A stretch of DNA of 64,000 nucleotides from a virus. A program made the translations under genes and the position numbers. Positions within the stretch are counted from its first letter, which is position 1; each line of letters starts with the position of its first letter. The stretch is taken from IMG/VR virus record IMGVR_UViG_3300009130_000023, positions 1 through 64,000 of that record; one strand, 5' to 3'. The notes beneath the pieces are model-generated. The model searched no databases and had not been told where the DNA came from. It saw only the letters and a program-made list of their open reading frames with translations. Below, in pieces: positions 7,838 through 16,461 of the stretch.

Positions 7838-8704
7838 TTATGCGAAAAAATTTGAACTATCAAAAGTTATTGGAACGTCAAATTCTTTAGGTGCACCTTT
7901 AGCCTGTTCTTCTTCAGTTGTTGTAGCTTTTAAAGGTTTAATGGCAAATTCATCACGTTGTTTTGTAATGTGATCTAAAATTACTTGATAGAATTCTTTT
8001 TCTGCTTTATTAATGAATTCATTAATCATTTTAGAATCAGTAACAGTTTCTCCATCAACTTTAATACTAATAATACTACCTGCAACCATATCGACAGTTA
8101 ATTGTGTTAATCTAATAAAACTTTTGCTAAACAGATCCATTTTTTGTTCGTCTGGTATAGTTTTATCATTTACTAAACCATAGATTTTTTGTTCTTCAAA
8201 AGTTTTAAGAGCGTTTTTAGTAAACTCTGAATAAGATAAAGGTTTTACTTTTATTTCCATATTGCCATGGAAAACTGTATCGTTATATTTTGCAACAATA
8301 AGTTTATCAAGTAAAATTCTTAAATCAACTTCCATATCTCTATCAGCTCCTGTTTCAGGAACTTTAACACTAATAGTCATTTGTTCACCATATGTTGCTA
8401 ATCTAATACCTATTAATATTGCATCCATATCAATACTTGGCATTGACCATGGATCTTTAATATTAGGTACACAACTCTTAATAACTTCAACTGTGGCTTG
8501 ACCATTAATTAATGCATCAGGCGTTTTGAATGTGAGCTCATCTTTTGCTGTCATTGGATATACAGGTACTTCACCGTTTTCAGGTAAATCTAACGTGCCT
8601 TCGGGATAAAACGTACCTCCACTAGGTAATTTTAGATAAATTTTAGGTTGTCTAAAATACTTTTCTAAAGGATTAGATTTAGCACTCGTTGTTTTTTTTG
8701 GCAT
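7838..8704 (-). CDS. 26: gp26-like baseplate hub / tail-assembly protein
   Basis: 288 residues. The N-terminal half has the family core: LPSGGTFYPEGTLDLPENGE, VYPMTAKDEL, then PDALINGQATVEVIKSCVPN and MDAILIGIRLATYGE. This is the T4 gp26-type baseplate family as it appears in marine T4-like phages. The C-terminal half is helical and ends in SNFFA. The last codons AAT TTT TTC contain the heptamer T_TTT_TTC seven to one bases before the final Ala codon. A CATAAATA late promoter on this strand lies at 8759-8766. Given the frameshift layout and the adjacent tape-measure gene, the protein may act as a tail chaperone instead of a hub component. Confidence 0.8.
   Translation of the reverse strand: MPKKTTSAKSNPLEKYFRQPKIYLKLPSGGTFYPEGTLDLPENGEVPVYPMTAKDELTFKTPDALINGQATVEVIKSCVPNIKDPWSMPSIDMDAILIGIRLATYGEQMTISVKVPETGADRDMEVDLRILLDKLIVAKYNDTVFHGNMEIKVKPLSYSEFTKNALKTFEEQKIYGLVNDKTIPDEQKMDLFSKSFIRLTQLTVDMVAGSIISIKVDGETVTDSKMINEFINKAEKEFYQVILDHITKQRDEFAIKPLKATTTEEEQAKGAPKEFDVPITFDSSNFFA
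7844..7850 (-). promoter_or_regulatory. Candidate programmed -1 ribosomal frameshift site (T_TTT_TTC)
   Basis: In the gp26 frame the codons are AAT TTT TTC GCA TAA, so the heptamer fits the X_XXY_YYZ rule exactly. A -1 slip continues as Arg-Ile-Arg-Ile-Leu into the downstream ORF with no stop between. A possible downstream stem, CTCCCTG with CAGGAG (7800-7820), lies about 24 bases after the site, farther than usual. Confidence 0.6.
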
Positions 8705-8714
8705 ATTTTCTCCG

Positions 8715-8722
8715 TATAAATA
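8715..8722 (+). promoter_or_regulatory. Late promoter TATAAATA for the tape-measure gene
   Basis: Exact match to the T4 late -10 element, 70 bases before the tape-measure ATG. Transcription would start near 8728 and run through the oppositely oriented late promoter at 8759-8766. Confidence 0.7.
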
Positions 8723-8758
8723 TTACTCTATATATTGATATATGGTAATATACGCATA

Positions 8759-8766
8759 TATTTATG
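8759..8766 (-). promoter_or_regulatory. Late promoter CATAAATA for gp26
   Basis: Minus-strand CATAAATA. The start would be near 8753, giving a leader of about 48 bases before gp26. It faces the plus-strand promoter at 8715-8722, so the two 5' leaders would overlap by roughly 25 bases. Confidence 0.6.
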
Positions 8767-8791
8767 AGAGCAATTAACTAGGGTTTTAATA

Positions 8792-10906
8792 ATGGCAGAA
8801 GGATTTATAATAAAAGGACAGGATCTAGTAGAAGCCGGTATAGCTACCAATAGTAGAGATATCCGGATCGAAACCACATCTCGACTGCCAAAAGGTGGAA
8901 GAGATGCCACATTAGCCAACATACAAAAAGAAAATAAAGCGAGAGAAAAAAGCATTTCGCTAGAAGATAAAAAATTTAAAAAACAACTAAAAACTCTTGA
9001 AGGTACTGAAAAAGTAAATGCTATACTAGAGTTTTATGGGCGTAGACACTCAACTACAATTCAAGTTGTAAAAGCATTTGGTTCAAGCATATTAGATTCA
9101 AGAACCCAAATAGATACTTTTGGAGCAATAGTAGAATCAGCAACAAGTAATTTAGGTGCTTTAGGCAGAACTTTAGGACAAGCATTTAATCAACTAACTA
9201 TAGAAATTCATAAACAAATAGAAACATTCCGTAACCTATCTGAAGCAGGGGTACAATTCTCTGGAGGATTGTTTGAATATAGAAGAATGGCAATAGATGC
9301 CGGTGTAAGTTTAGAGATGTTCCAAAATGCAGTTAGTGGTGCATCAGAATCTATTGCAAATTTTGGTGGATCAGTTTATGTTGGTACAAAAAGATTTTCT
9401 GAAATTAGCGGAATGATTCAAAGAGATTTTGGACCATCAATGGCTAGATTAGGTATTCGGTTTGAGGAACAATTAGAATATTGGGGAGATTATTTAGACA
9501 TTCAAGTAAAATTAGGTAGAGCTCAAACAATGAGTAACCAAGAATTACAATTAGGTACTCAAAATTATATTATGCAATTAGATCAACTAGCCACATTAAC
9601 AGGTAAACAAAGAAAAGAAATTGCTCAAGCTATGCAATCTGCGGCGGCAGATAGATCCATCGCTGGTATATTCCAAGCCTTGGAGGCAGGTGCAAACGAA
9701 AACCTAAGAGGTATAATAGGTGCATTAGAAGGAATCACAGATACTGAAATGAAAGGTGGTTTAAAAGATTTAATTGCTACAGGCGGTATACCAATGACCG
9801 AATTTGGAAAATCTTTAATGCTATTGAATCCTGAATTAGGAGTAATGGCTAAAAGAGCTAGAGATGGAGAAATAGGAGTACATGAATTTTCTGCCGCGAT
9901 AAGACAAACAGCCAATTTAGCAATGGCACGTGGTGATGCTGAATTAAGATTAACACCTATCTTGGCTCAACAAGGTAATACAGTTTTATCTGCTGTAACT
10001 CAAATGCGTAGACATACTAAATTTGGTGAAAAATTAACTGAAGCAGATGCAGAAAGATTAAAAATGGTTCAAGAGAATAATAAAGCTGTACAAGGTTTAC
10101 AAGGTTCTTTCCAAAGATTAGCGAATGCTTTATTGAATTTATTAGAAGGACCGATAAAAGCAGTAACATTTGTCATTGATGCAATGGCGGCTGGTTTAGA
10201 AAAACTTACTAGAGGAGGATCAGGATTAGGAGCATTAGCGGCTGGAGTTATTGGAGTAATTGGTGCGTTTGCGGCATTAAGAGTGGCATCATTTGCATTA
10301 AGAGGTGCATTTGGATTAATGGGTAAAATGCTCCCGATGGCTGGTGGTGCTGGTGGCAAGATGAAGGCGGTGGGCAAAGTCGCTGGAGGTTTAGGTAGTG
10401 TAGCGGCACTTAAAGGTGGAGCTATTGTTGGAGGAATAATGGCATTAGTTGGTGCTGGTGCTGGTCTTGGTTTGTATGCGGCTGGAAAAGGTTTAGGAGT
10501 AGTAGCTGAAAGTTTAGAAAGAGTTGTAACTGTTGATCATAACAAATTTAATTCGCTAGTAGAGAGTATCAAAGTATTATCTAATACAGATTTTAATGCC
10601 AATTTTGGACAATTTTCAAGCAATATGACAACGTTTGCATCTACTATGAGAGAAGTAACAAAAGAACTTGACACAGCTCCACTTATAGAGTATACTAAAA
10701 ACTTAACGGACCTAAATGCCCAAACTTTGGTAGTTAATAAAAATCTTGCAACTACAACAGCAGGCGCCGGGAAGGTTACAGGAGATAAGCTAGATACGTT
10801 AAATAGTACTATGAGCGAGATCTTAATGGTATTGACAACCAATACGAATTATGCTAGAATAATTTCAAAAAAGGATTTTGAAGGCAATTTAATGAAAACG
10901 GTTTAA
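8792..10906 (+). CDS. Tail tape measure protein
   Basis: 704 residues. It is predominantly helical throughout, with a charged N-terminal third and coiled-coil-prone middle. Hydrophobic Gly/Ala-rich segments lie near residues 480-505 and 540-565 (for example LGALAAGVIGVIGAFAALRV), as in tape-measure proteins that pass through the hub and membrane. It plays the role of T4 gp29 (590 residues), which sets tail length. Placement next to gp26 and its -1-frame partner fits a tape measure beside its chaperone. The gene runs to three bases before portal gp20, so the two are cotranscribed. The call rests on architecture and position. Confidence 0.75.
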   Translation: MAEGFIIKGQDLVEAGIATNSRDIRIETTSRLPKGGRDATLANIQKENKAREKSISLEDKKFKKQLKTLEGTEKVNAILEFYGRRHSTTIQVVKAFGSSILDSRTQIDTFGAIVESATSNLGALGRTLGQAFNQLTIEIHKQIETFRNLSEAGVQFSGGLFEYRRMAIDAGVSLEMFQNAVSGASESIANFGGSVYVGTKRFSEISGMIQRDFGPSMARLGIRFEEQLEYWGDYLDIQVKLGRAQTMSNQELQLGTQNYIMQLDQLATLTGKQRKEIAQAMQSAAADRSIAGIFQALEAGANENLRGIIGALEGITDTEMKGGLKDLIATGGIPMTEFGKSLMLLNPELGVMAKRARDGEIGVHEFSAAIRQTANLAMARGDAELRLTPILAQQGNTVLSAVTQMRRHTKFGEKLTEADAERLKMVQENNKAVQGLQGSFQRLANALLNLLEGPIKAVTFVIDAMAAGLEKLTRGGSGLGALAAGVIGVIGAFAALRVASFALRGAFGLMGKMLPMAGGAGGKMKAVGKVAGGLGSVAALKGGAIVGGIMALVGAGAGLGLYAAGKGLGVVAESLERVVTVDHNKFNSLVESIKVLSNTDFNANFGQFSSNMTTFASTMREVTKELDTAPLIEYTKNLTDLNAQTLVVNKNLATTTAGAGKVTGDKLDTLNSTMSEILMVLTTNTNYARIISKKDFEGNLMKTV

Positions 10907-10909
10907 TAT

Positions 10910-12643
10910 ATGAGTTGGAAAAAATATTTTACGCAAGTACCAGTTAGAAATAATCAAACAGGACAGTTAAGCCCAGTTGGTAGTGCAACAGGAATGCCAT
11001 CTGGTCCAGCAAAAACTAACTATTCATCTTTTTTACCTGATGTTTATAGTGGTGCACCTAACAGAATAGAGAGATACGGTCAATACAATGTAATGGATCT
11101 TGACTCTGAAGTTAATGCGGCTTTAGATATTTTAGCAGAATTTTGCTCACAACTAAACAAATCCAATGATGCTCCATTTATATTTCACTTTAAACAAAAA
11201 GCAACTAGCACAGAAATTCAAATTATAAAACAATACCTACAACAATGGTGTAAATTAAACAACTTTAACAAAAGAATGTTTAAAATATTAAGAAATGTAT
11301 TCAAATATGGTGATTCATTTTTTATTAGAGACCCTGAAACTAAAAAATTGTTTCACGTTGACCCAGCAAAGGTTAGTAAAATAATTGTAAATGAAAGTAC
11401 AGGTAAAGAACCAGAACAATATATTGTCAGAGACATTAATTTTAATTTTAAACATTTAGTTGCTACTACACCTTTTCAAACTACAGGTAATATTACTGGA
11501 GGAGGTAGTGGATATTTAACTGGTGGTGTTAGAGGAATGGTTGGAGCAAACTTCCAAGAGTCTTCAGGAACAAGATTTGCCCATGGACAAAGAGAAATTG
11601 CTGTAGATGCCTCACATATTTTACACTTATCATTAAGTGAAGGTTTAGATAATAACTTTCCATTTGGAAATAGCTTACTTGAATCAATATTCAAAGTTTA
11701 CAAACAAAAAGAATTACTAGAAGATGCAATTATAATTTATAGAGTACAGAGAGCACCGGAAAGACGGGTATTCTATATTGACGTAGGTAATATGCCAAGT
11801 CACCTTGCAATGCAATTCGTTGAAAGAGTTAAGACTGAAATTCATCAACGAAGAATTCCATCAGCAACAGGTGGCGGGCAGAACGTCATTGATAGTGCAT
11901 ACAATCCTTTATCAATAAATGAGGATTATTTCTTCCCACAAACAGCTGAAGGAAGAGGATCTAAAGTAGAAACACTACCAGGTGGTACTAATTTAGGTGA
12001 AATAGACGATTTAAAATACTTTACAAACAAACTTGTAAGAGGTTTACGTATTCCTAGTTCATATTTGCCTACAGGTCCTGACGATAGTCAAGCACAACAC
12101 AATGATGGCAGAGTAGGAACAGCATATATTCAAGAATTAAGATTTAACAAGTACTGTGAAAGACTACAAAATTTACTTTCAGATGATTTTAATCAAGAGT
12201 TTAAAAAATATCTATTAGAAAAAGGTGTTAATATAGATATAGCTATGTTTGATCTTAAATTTCAAACACCTATCAATTTTGCAAGTTATAGACAAGCAGA
12301 AGTAGACAATAGCAGAATAGCTACATATTCACAGTTAACAAATATTCCTTTTATATCTAAAAGATATGCATTATCAAGATTTTTAGGTTTAACACCAGAA
12401 GAAATGGCTGAAAATGAAAGATTATGGCGTGAAGAAAACGATGCAGACGCACAAATTAAACCTACAGCTTCTTCAGGAGAGTTAAGAACACAAGGAATTA
12501 GTACAGCAGGTATAGAACAGGATTTAGCTGGAGCAGAAGCAGAGGCTGAACCCGAAGCACCTACAGGAGGAGCATCACCAACACCTCAACAAGGTGGAGC
12601 ACCGGTAACACCACCAGGTGGAACTCCTACGCCAGGAGCATAA
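10910..12643 (+). CDS. 20: Portal vertex protein gp20
   Basis: 577 residues (T4 gp20 has 524). The portal dodecamer forms the DNA entry and exit pore and nucleates the prohead. Typical features: the N-terminal YSGAPNRIERYGQYNVMDLD, EVNAALDILAEFCSQ, KLFHVDPAKVSKI, HILHLSLSEGLDNNFPFGNS with LLESIFKVYKQKELLEDA, RAPERRVFYIDVGNMP, and LRIPSSYLPTGPDDSQAQ. The last 50 residues are Ala/Glu then Pro/Gly/Thr-rich and probably disordered. The start is ATG at 10910, three bases after the tape-measure stop. Confidence 0.94.
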   Translation: MSWKKYFTQVPVRNNQTGQLSPVGSATGMPSGPAKTNYSSFLPDVYSGAPNRIERYGQYNVMDLDSEVNAALDILAEFCSQLNKSNDAPFIFHFKQKATSTEIQIIKQYLQQWCKLNNFNKRMFKILRNVFKYGDSFFIRDPETKKLFHVDPAKVSKIIVNESTGKEPEQYIVRDINFNFKHLVATTPFQTTGNITGGGSGYLTGGVRGMVGANFQESSGTRFAHGQREIAVDASHILHLSLSEGLDNNFPFGNSLLESIFKVYKQKELLEDAIIIYRVQRAPERRVFYIDVGNMPSHLAMQFVERVKTEIHQRRIPSATGGGQNVIDSAYNPLSINEDYFFPQTAEGRGSKVETLPGGTNLGEIDDLKYFTNKLVRGLRIPSSYLPTGPDDSQAQHNDGRVGTAYIQELRFNKYCERLQNLLSDDFNQEFKKYLLEKGVNIDIAMFDLKFQTPINFASYRQAEVDNSRIATYSQLTNIPFISKRYALSRFLGLTPEEMAENERLWREENDADAQIKPTASSGELRTQGISTAGIEQDLAGAEAEAEPEAPTGGASPTPQQGGAPVTPPGGTPTPGA

Positions 12644-12646
12644 ATA
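12639..12646 (+). promoter_or_regulatory. Late promoter CATAAATA at the gp20 stop
   Basis: It overlaps the last codons of gp20. The expected start is only a few bases before the ATG at 12655, so the next gene could be read from a nearly leaderless transcript. Confidence 0.5.
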
Positions 12647-12654
12647 TTGATACA

Positions 12655-12894
12655 ATGATATTACGTGAACTATTTTATTTTGATAAAGACAGTATGCAAC
12701 CAGTAGACATTAAAAACTACGATGCTGGAAGTGACGAATCTGTAATAAACATAGATGATACTAGAAAAACTAGACTATCTTTACGACAAATCAACAGAGC
12801 AAGAAAAGCCGGAGAGTTTCATAAGGAAGAACAATCAAAAGAATTAGAACTTGTGAGAACAATGTACGGTGCCGCTAATCAACCAGAGATGTAA
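12655..12894 (+). CDS. Conserved small protein between portal and prohead genes (gp67 position)
   Basis: 79 residues. It begins MILRELFYFDKDSMQPVD and has a core DDTRKTRLSLRQINRARKAG followed by an acidic/basic helix. I recognise this pattern as a conserved protein next to gp20 in marine T4-like phages. In T4 the prohead core protein gp67 occupies this place, but sequence likeness to gp67 is not evident. A role in the prohead core is inferred from position. The stop is three bases before the next ATG. Confidence 0.7.
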   Translation: MILRELFYFDKDSMQPVDIKNYDAGSDESVINIDDTRKTRLSLRQINRARKAGEFHKEEQSKELELVRTMYGAANQPEM

Positions 12895-12897
12895 TCT

Positions 12898-13494
12898 ATG
12901 TCCGTTGCTTTTGTATTAGGCAATGGTATCAGTAGAAAAGTAATTCCACTAGAACCATTAAAAGAAAAAGGTAAAATTTACGGGTGTAATGCCATATATA
13001 GAGATTACCCTGGCTTATGCAATCATATTGTTGCCGTAGATTCTAAAATGGTCTTTGAATTAGTTGAAAATAACATACCTAATAAAACTCCAGTTTGGAC
13101 AAACCCTAATAGATCATATAAAAAGTTTCAACATTTAAATTTCTTTGAACCTAGTTTAGGTTGGAGCTCAGGTCCAACTGCTTTACACCTGGCTAGTATA
13201 CATAGACACAAACTTATCTATATTTTAGGCTTTGATTTTATGGGTACACCCGAAGGTAAACATAACAACTTATACTCTGATAGTAAAAATTATAAAAAAA
13301 GCTCTGATGTTGCAACGTACCATGGTAATTGGAATAGACAATGTTGCATTATCTTACAAAAAAATCCTTCCAAAACTTATATTCGTGTAATTGCCGACCG
13401 AGCAGATCCTACATTTAAGGCTGTAGATCTTAAGAAATTTACAAATTATCATGAATTAAAAGTTTCTGAGTTCAAACAAAGATACAATCTATAA
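12898..13494 (+). CDS. Conserved protein, Rossmann-like, possible sugar-transferase relative
   Basis: 198 residues. The N-terminus VAFVLGNGISRKVIPLEPL resembles a nucleotide-sugar-binding loop, followed by GKIYGCNAIYRDYP and HIVAVDSKMV, then SSGPTALHLASIHRHKLIYI with LGFDFMG. The layout is reminiscent of the DUF115/CST-I-like sialyltransferase fold, but catalytic residues cannot be assigned. It lies between portal and scaffold genes, where a capsid-assembly function would be expected, so a glycosyl function is uncertain. It is followed by a weak terminator-like hairpin. Confidence 0.65.
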   Translation: MSVAFVLGNGISRKVIPLEPLKEKGKIYGCNAIYRDYPGLCNHIVAVDSKMVFELVENNIPNKTPVWTNPNRSYKKFQHLNFFEPSLGWSSGPTALHLASIHRHKLIYILGFDFMGTPEGKHNNLYSDSKNYKKSSDVATYHGNWNRQCCIILQKNPSKTYIRVIADRADPTFKAVDLKKFTNYHELKVSEFKQRYNL

Positions 13495-13510
13495 AATTTG
13501 TTCAAAAAAG

Positions 13511-13528
13511 GGCCTGTTGGGCCTATTT
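13511..13528 (+). terminator. Weak terminator-like hairpin after 13494
   Basis: GGCC-TGTTG-GGCC at 13511-13523, with an A-run before it and TATTT after it. The stem is only four G-C pairs with a possible G-T extension, so it may only attenuate read-through toward the scaffold genes. Confidence 0.4.
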
Positions 13529-13551
13529 CGACTAAAAAATAACGATTTTGT

Positions 13552-13558
13552 GTAAATA
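13552..13558 (+). promoter_or_regulatory. Late promoter GTAAATA for the prohead operon
   Basis: GTAAATA, 41 bases before the ATG at 13600 and after the weak terminator. It would begin a transcript covering gp68-like, gp21, gp22 and gp23, which ends at the strong terminator at 17661. Confidence 0.5.
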
Positions 13559-13599
13559 AATGGACGGACAGTCTAGAATACACATAACAGGAGATAAAA

Positions 13600-14676
13600 A
13601 TGTCAGATAAAAAAGAAAACACATCTGTAAAAGCTGAATCTGTGGAAGCCCCTAGTAAATTTGAGCAAATGCTTGAAAAACTAGTTGCTGATGACAGAGC
13701 AGGCGCGGATGATCTATTCCACGAAATCGTGGTAGAAAAATCAAGAAGCATTTACGAAGACCTATTGGAAGACGATATTAAAGAAATCGAAACTCCAGAG
13801 GCTAGTAAGGACGAAAAAACAGCTGAAGCTGTAACATCTGAAGATAAAAAAGAAGATGACAAAGCAGATGCTAAAGAAGAAGATACAAAAGAAGCTACAA
13901 AAGAAGACGACAAGGAAGAAAAAGTTGAAGAAGTTGCTAAAGAAGATGATAAAGAAGAAGTAACTAAAGAAACACTTGTTGACATACAGCCAGTTGAACA
14001 ACCGGCTCCAGAAGTAGCATCAACACCAACTGCAGAAATAGGTGCTGACCCAACAGACGACATGGTCGGTGACATTGAAGTAGACGGTGACAAAGATAAT
14101 GGCGACGAAGCGCCTTCAGATGGTGAAGACCTTGAAGATCGTGTAGTTGACTTAGAAGATGCAATCGACGAACTTAAAGCTGAATTTGACGCAATGATGT
14201 CAGATGGTGGCGATGCAGAAGCTCCAGCAGACGACGAAGCTGGTGATGACGCAGAAGGCGACGATGATGCAGAGGGAGAAGCAGAAGCTACTTCCGAACT
14301 TGCTGGCAAAGAGCAAGAAATAGAGCAACCAAAAGTTGAAAGTAAAACAGTTGAAGCAAAAGCTACAGCTACTCAATCACCAAGAGAAGAAATGAGAGAA
14401 TATGTTAATAAAGTAACAGCATCTGATAAAGATGGTACTGATAATAGCAAATCTCCAGTTAACGCTGATGGTGGTAAAGGGCAAAAAGCTTCAGCGGAAG
14501 CTGTAAGTACTTCTACTTCTGAAGAAAAAGGTGGAAAGGCTCCTAAAGCAGGAGACTTATCTGGTGGAAACATCAACACACCTGGCTCTAAAGATGGTTC
14601 TAAATTAAAACCAGCAAAGGCTAATAAAGCTGACGGAACTGATAGTTCTGCTAAGAAATCAGCTATTGGCAGTTAA
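13600..14676 (+). CDS. 68: Acidic prohead core protein, gp68-like N-terminus
   Basis: 358 residues, far longer than T4 gp68 (141). Residues 20-60 (FEQMLEKLVADDRAGADDLF followed by HEIVVEKSRSIYEDLLEDD) look like the gp68/gp22 core motif. From about residue 65 the chain is dominated by Glu, Asp, Lys, Ala and Thr in low-complexity runs, with a short coiled coil near 185-205 (LEDRVVDLEDAIDELKAEFD). Such acidic disordered chains are typical of internal scaffold proteins removed by the gp21 protease. AGGAG precedes the ATG. The biased composition leaves the antisense strand open over long stretches, but those frames are Ser-rich artefacts. Confidence 0.7.
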   Translation: MSDKKENTSVKAESVEAPSKFEQMLEKLVADDRAGADDLFHEIVVEKSRSIYEDLLEDDIKEIETPEASKDEKTAEAVTSEDKKEDDKADAKEEDTKEATKEDDKEEKVEEVAKEDDKEEVTKETLVDIQPVEQPAPEVASTPTAEIGADPTDDMVGDIEVDGDKDNGDEAPSDGEDLEDRVVDLEDAIDELKAEFDAMMSDGGDAEAPADDEAGDDAEGDDDAEGEAEATSELAGKEQEIEQPKVESKTVEAKATATQSPREEMREYVNKVTASDKDGTDNSKSPVNADGGKGQKASAEAVSTSTSEEKGGKAPKAGDLSGGNINTPGSKDGSKLKPAKANKADGTDSSAKKSAIGS

Positions 14677-14704
14677 TAATAAGAAAAAGTAGGACATAGT
14701 ATTG

Positions 14705-15337
14705 ATGATATCTTTACGTGAGACACTGACCTTCGACCAAGCAAAAATGGTTGTTGAGTCCAAAGATGAAAAGAGCGGGAAGTCCTTATATATGAAGGGC
14801 ATTTGTATCCAAGGTGGCGTTAAAAACGCTAACCAACGGGTATATCCTGTTAGTGAAATCCAACGGGCTGTCAGTACACTCAACGATCAAATTGAAGGCG
14901 GATATTCAGTTCTAGGTGAAGTTGATCATCCTGAAGGTCTTACAATAAATTTGGACCGTGTGTCCCATATGTTATCAAGTATGTGGATGGACGGACCTAA
15001 TGGTTATGGAAAACTAAAAGTATTACCAACGCCGATGGGAAAACTAGTAGAAACAATGCTTAACAGCGGAGTTAAATTAGGAGTCTCATCGCGTGGTAGT
15101 GGTAATGTTCAAGAAGACGGCATGGGACCTTATGGTTCAGGTGAAGTTAAAGATTTTGAAATAATTACCGTTGATATCGTAGCTCAACCAAGTGCTCCGG
15201 GAGCCTATCCAACTCCCATTTATGAACACTTGTTAAACCAAAGAGGTGGATATAAGGCTTTAAACATGGCAAGAGAAGGACAGGCAGAAAATTATTTAAA
15301 GGATTCGTTAATTAATATAATTAACAAACTCCAATAA
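14705..15337 (+). CDS. 21: Prohead core protease gp21
   Basis: 210 residues (T4 gp21 has 212). Serine protease of the herpesvirus-assemblin-like S77 family that matures the prohead by cleaving scaffold and capsid proteins. GEVDHPEG holds the likely catalytic His75, and GVSSRGSG holds the nucleophilic Ser (128 or 129). KNANQRVYP and the later VDIVAQPSAPGAYP are also family features. ATG 14705 is preferred, with AGGA ten bases upstream; an in-frame TTG at 14702 would add one residue. It lies between the gp68-like and gp22 genes, the usual order. Confidence 0.93.
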   Translation: MISLRETLTFDQAKMVVESKDEKSGKSLYMKGICIQGGVKNANQRVYPVSEIQRAVSTLNDQIEGGYSVLGEVDHPEGLTINLDRVSHMLSSMWMDGPNGYGKLKVLPTPMGKLVETMLNSGVKLGVSSRGSGNVQEDGMGPYGSGEVKDFEIITVDIVAQPSAPGAYPTPIYEHLLNQRGGYKALNMAREGQAENYLKDSLINIINKLQ

Positions 15338-15353
15338 CATAAGGAGAAACATA

Positions 15354-16445
15354 ATGTTAGATGCACTGAAATCACTTTTTGAGAACGACGCAATTTCAAA
15401 AGAGATCAGAGCGGAAATAGAGTCAGCATGGAACAAAAAGATTGATGAAAATCGTCTTGAAGTTACTGCGGAACTTAGAGAAGAGTTTGCAAAGAAATAT
15501 GAGCACGATAAAGCAACATTAACTGATGCTGTAAATGCCATGGTTCAAGAAAAACTTGAAAAAGAGATCGCAGAGTTCGCCGATGACCGTAAACAACTTG
15601 CAGAGCAAAAAGCCAAGTATGCGGTTCATATGAAAGAACATTCAGATAATTTGAAAAAATTTGTTTTTGAACAACTTAAATCTGAAATTGCTGAATTACA
15701 CGAAGACCAAAAAGTTATGGCAACTAATTTTGCTAAACTTGAGGATTTTGTGGTTGACGCTTTGTCTAAAGAAATCGCGGAATTCCACGAAGATAAGAAA
15801 GACGTTGCTGAAACAAAAGTACGTCTAATTCGTGAAGCAAAGGCACATTTTGAAAAAGTAAGACAAAACTTTATTAAGAAAGGCGCTGAAAAAGTATCGG
15901 AAGTAGTTGGTAAACACTTGAAAAAAGAAATAAGCCAATTAAAAGACGATATTGATGCATCACGTAAAAACGACTTTGGTCGTAGATTGTTTGAGGTTTA
16001 TGCACAAGAATATACTAATTCATTCTTGAATAGCAAATCTGAAACATCTAAACTTTTAAAAGTTGTAGATTTAACTAAACAACAATTAGAAGACGCGAAG
16101 AAAACAGCTGATGAGAAGGAAAAGATAGTCGAGTCTAAACAATCAGAAATCGATGGTCTTAAAGAAAAAGCTGAAAGAGAATCTGTAGTTAATGAGTTAA
16201 TTACTCCATTAAACACAGAACAAAAAGAAATAATGACGAATTTACTGGAGAGCGTAGAAACTGGAAAATTGCGTAAGCAATTTGACAAATATATGCCCGC
16301 TGTAATAAACGGTAGGACTCCAGCGAAAAAGGCAAGTTCAAATACAGGCACAGAAGTAACAGGCGATAAAATTTCAACAAACATTGGAAATGTGAGTCAA
16401 TTCAATAGAAATATTGTAGATATAAAAAGACTCGCAGGAATCTAA
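15354..16445 (+). CDS. 22: Prohead core scaffold protein gp22
   Basis: 363 residues (T4 gp22 has 269). Almost entirely Lys/Glu-rich helix with repeated motifs such as KEIAEFADDRK and KEIAEFHEDKK at about 45-residue spacing (near residues 65, 105 and 140), indicating an extended coiled coil. The C-terminal part (RKQFDKYMPAVINGRTPAKK followed by FNRNIVDIKRLAGI) is the conserved end of gp22. It forms the inner core on which the shell assembles. Strong Shine-Dalgarno sequence (AAGGAG) before the ATG. Confidence 0.9.
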   Translation: MLDALKSLFENDAISKEIRAEIESAWNKKIDENRLEVTAELREEFAKKYEHDKATLTDAVNAMVQEKLEKEIAEFADDRKQLAEQKAKYAVHMKEHSDNLKKFVFEQLKSEIAELHEDQKVMATNFAKLEDFVVDALSKEIAEFHEDKKDVAETKVRLIREAKAHFEKVRQNFIKKGAEKVSEVVGKHLKKEISQLKDDIDASRKNDFGRRLFEVYAQEYTNSFLNSKSETSKLLKVVDLTKQQLEDAKKTADEKEKIVESKQSEIDGLKEKAERESVVNELITPLNTEQKEIMTNLLESVETGKLRKQFDKYMPAVINGRTPAKKASSNTGTEVTGDKISTNIGNVSQFNRNIVDIKRLAGI

Positions 16446-16461
16446 AAAGGAGAAAAACACA

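Noticed and set aside
12898-13494. Sialyltransferase assignment
   Set aside because: Only a general fold resemblance; no catalytic residues could be aligned and the location is in the prohead cluster.
13752-14309. Long antisense Ser-rich open frames opposite the acidic core protein
   Set aside because: They arise from GAA/GAT/GCA-rich codons read backwards. The translations are almost only Ser, Ala and Phe, have no start context, and lie opposite a well-supported gene.
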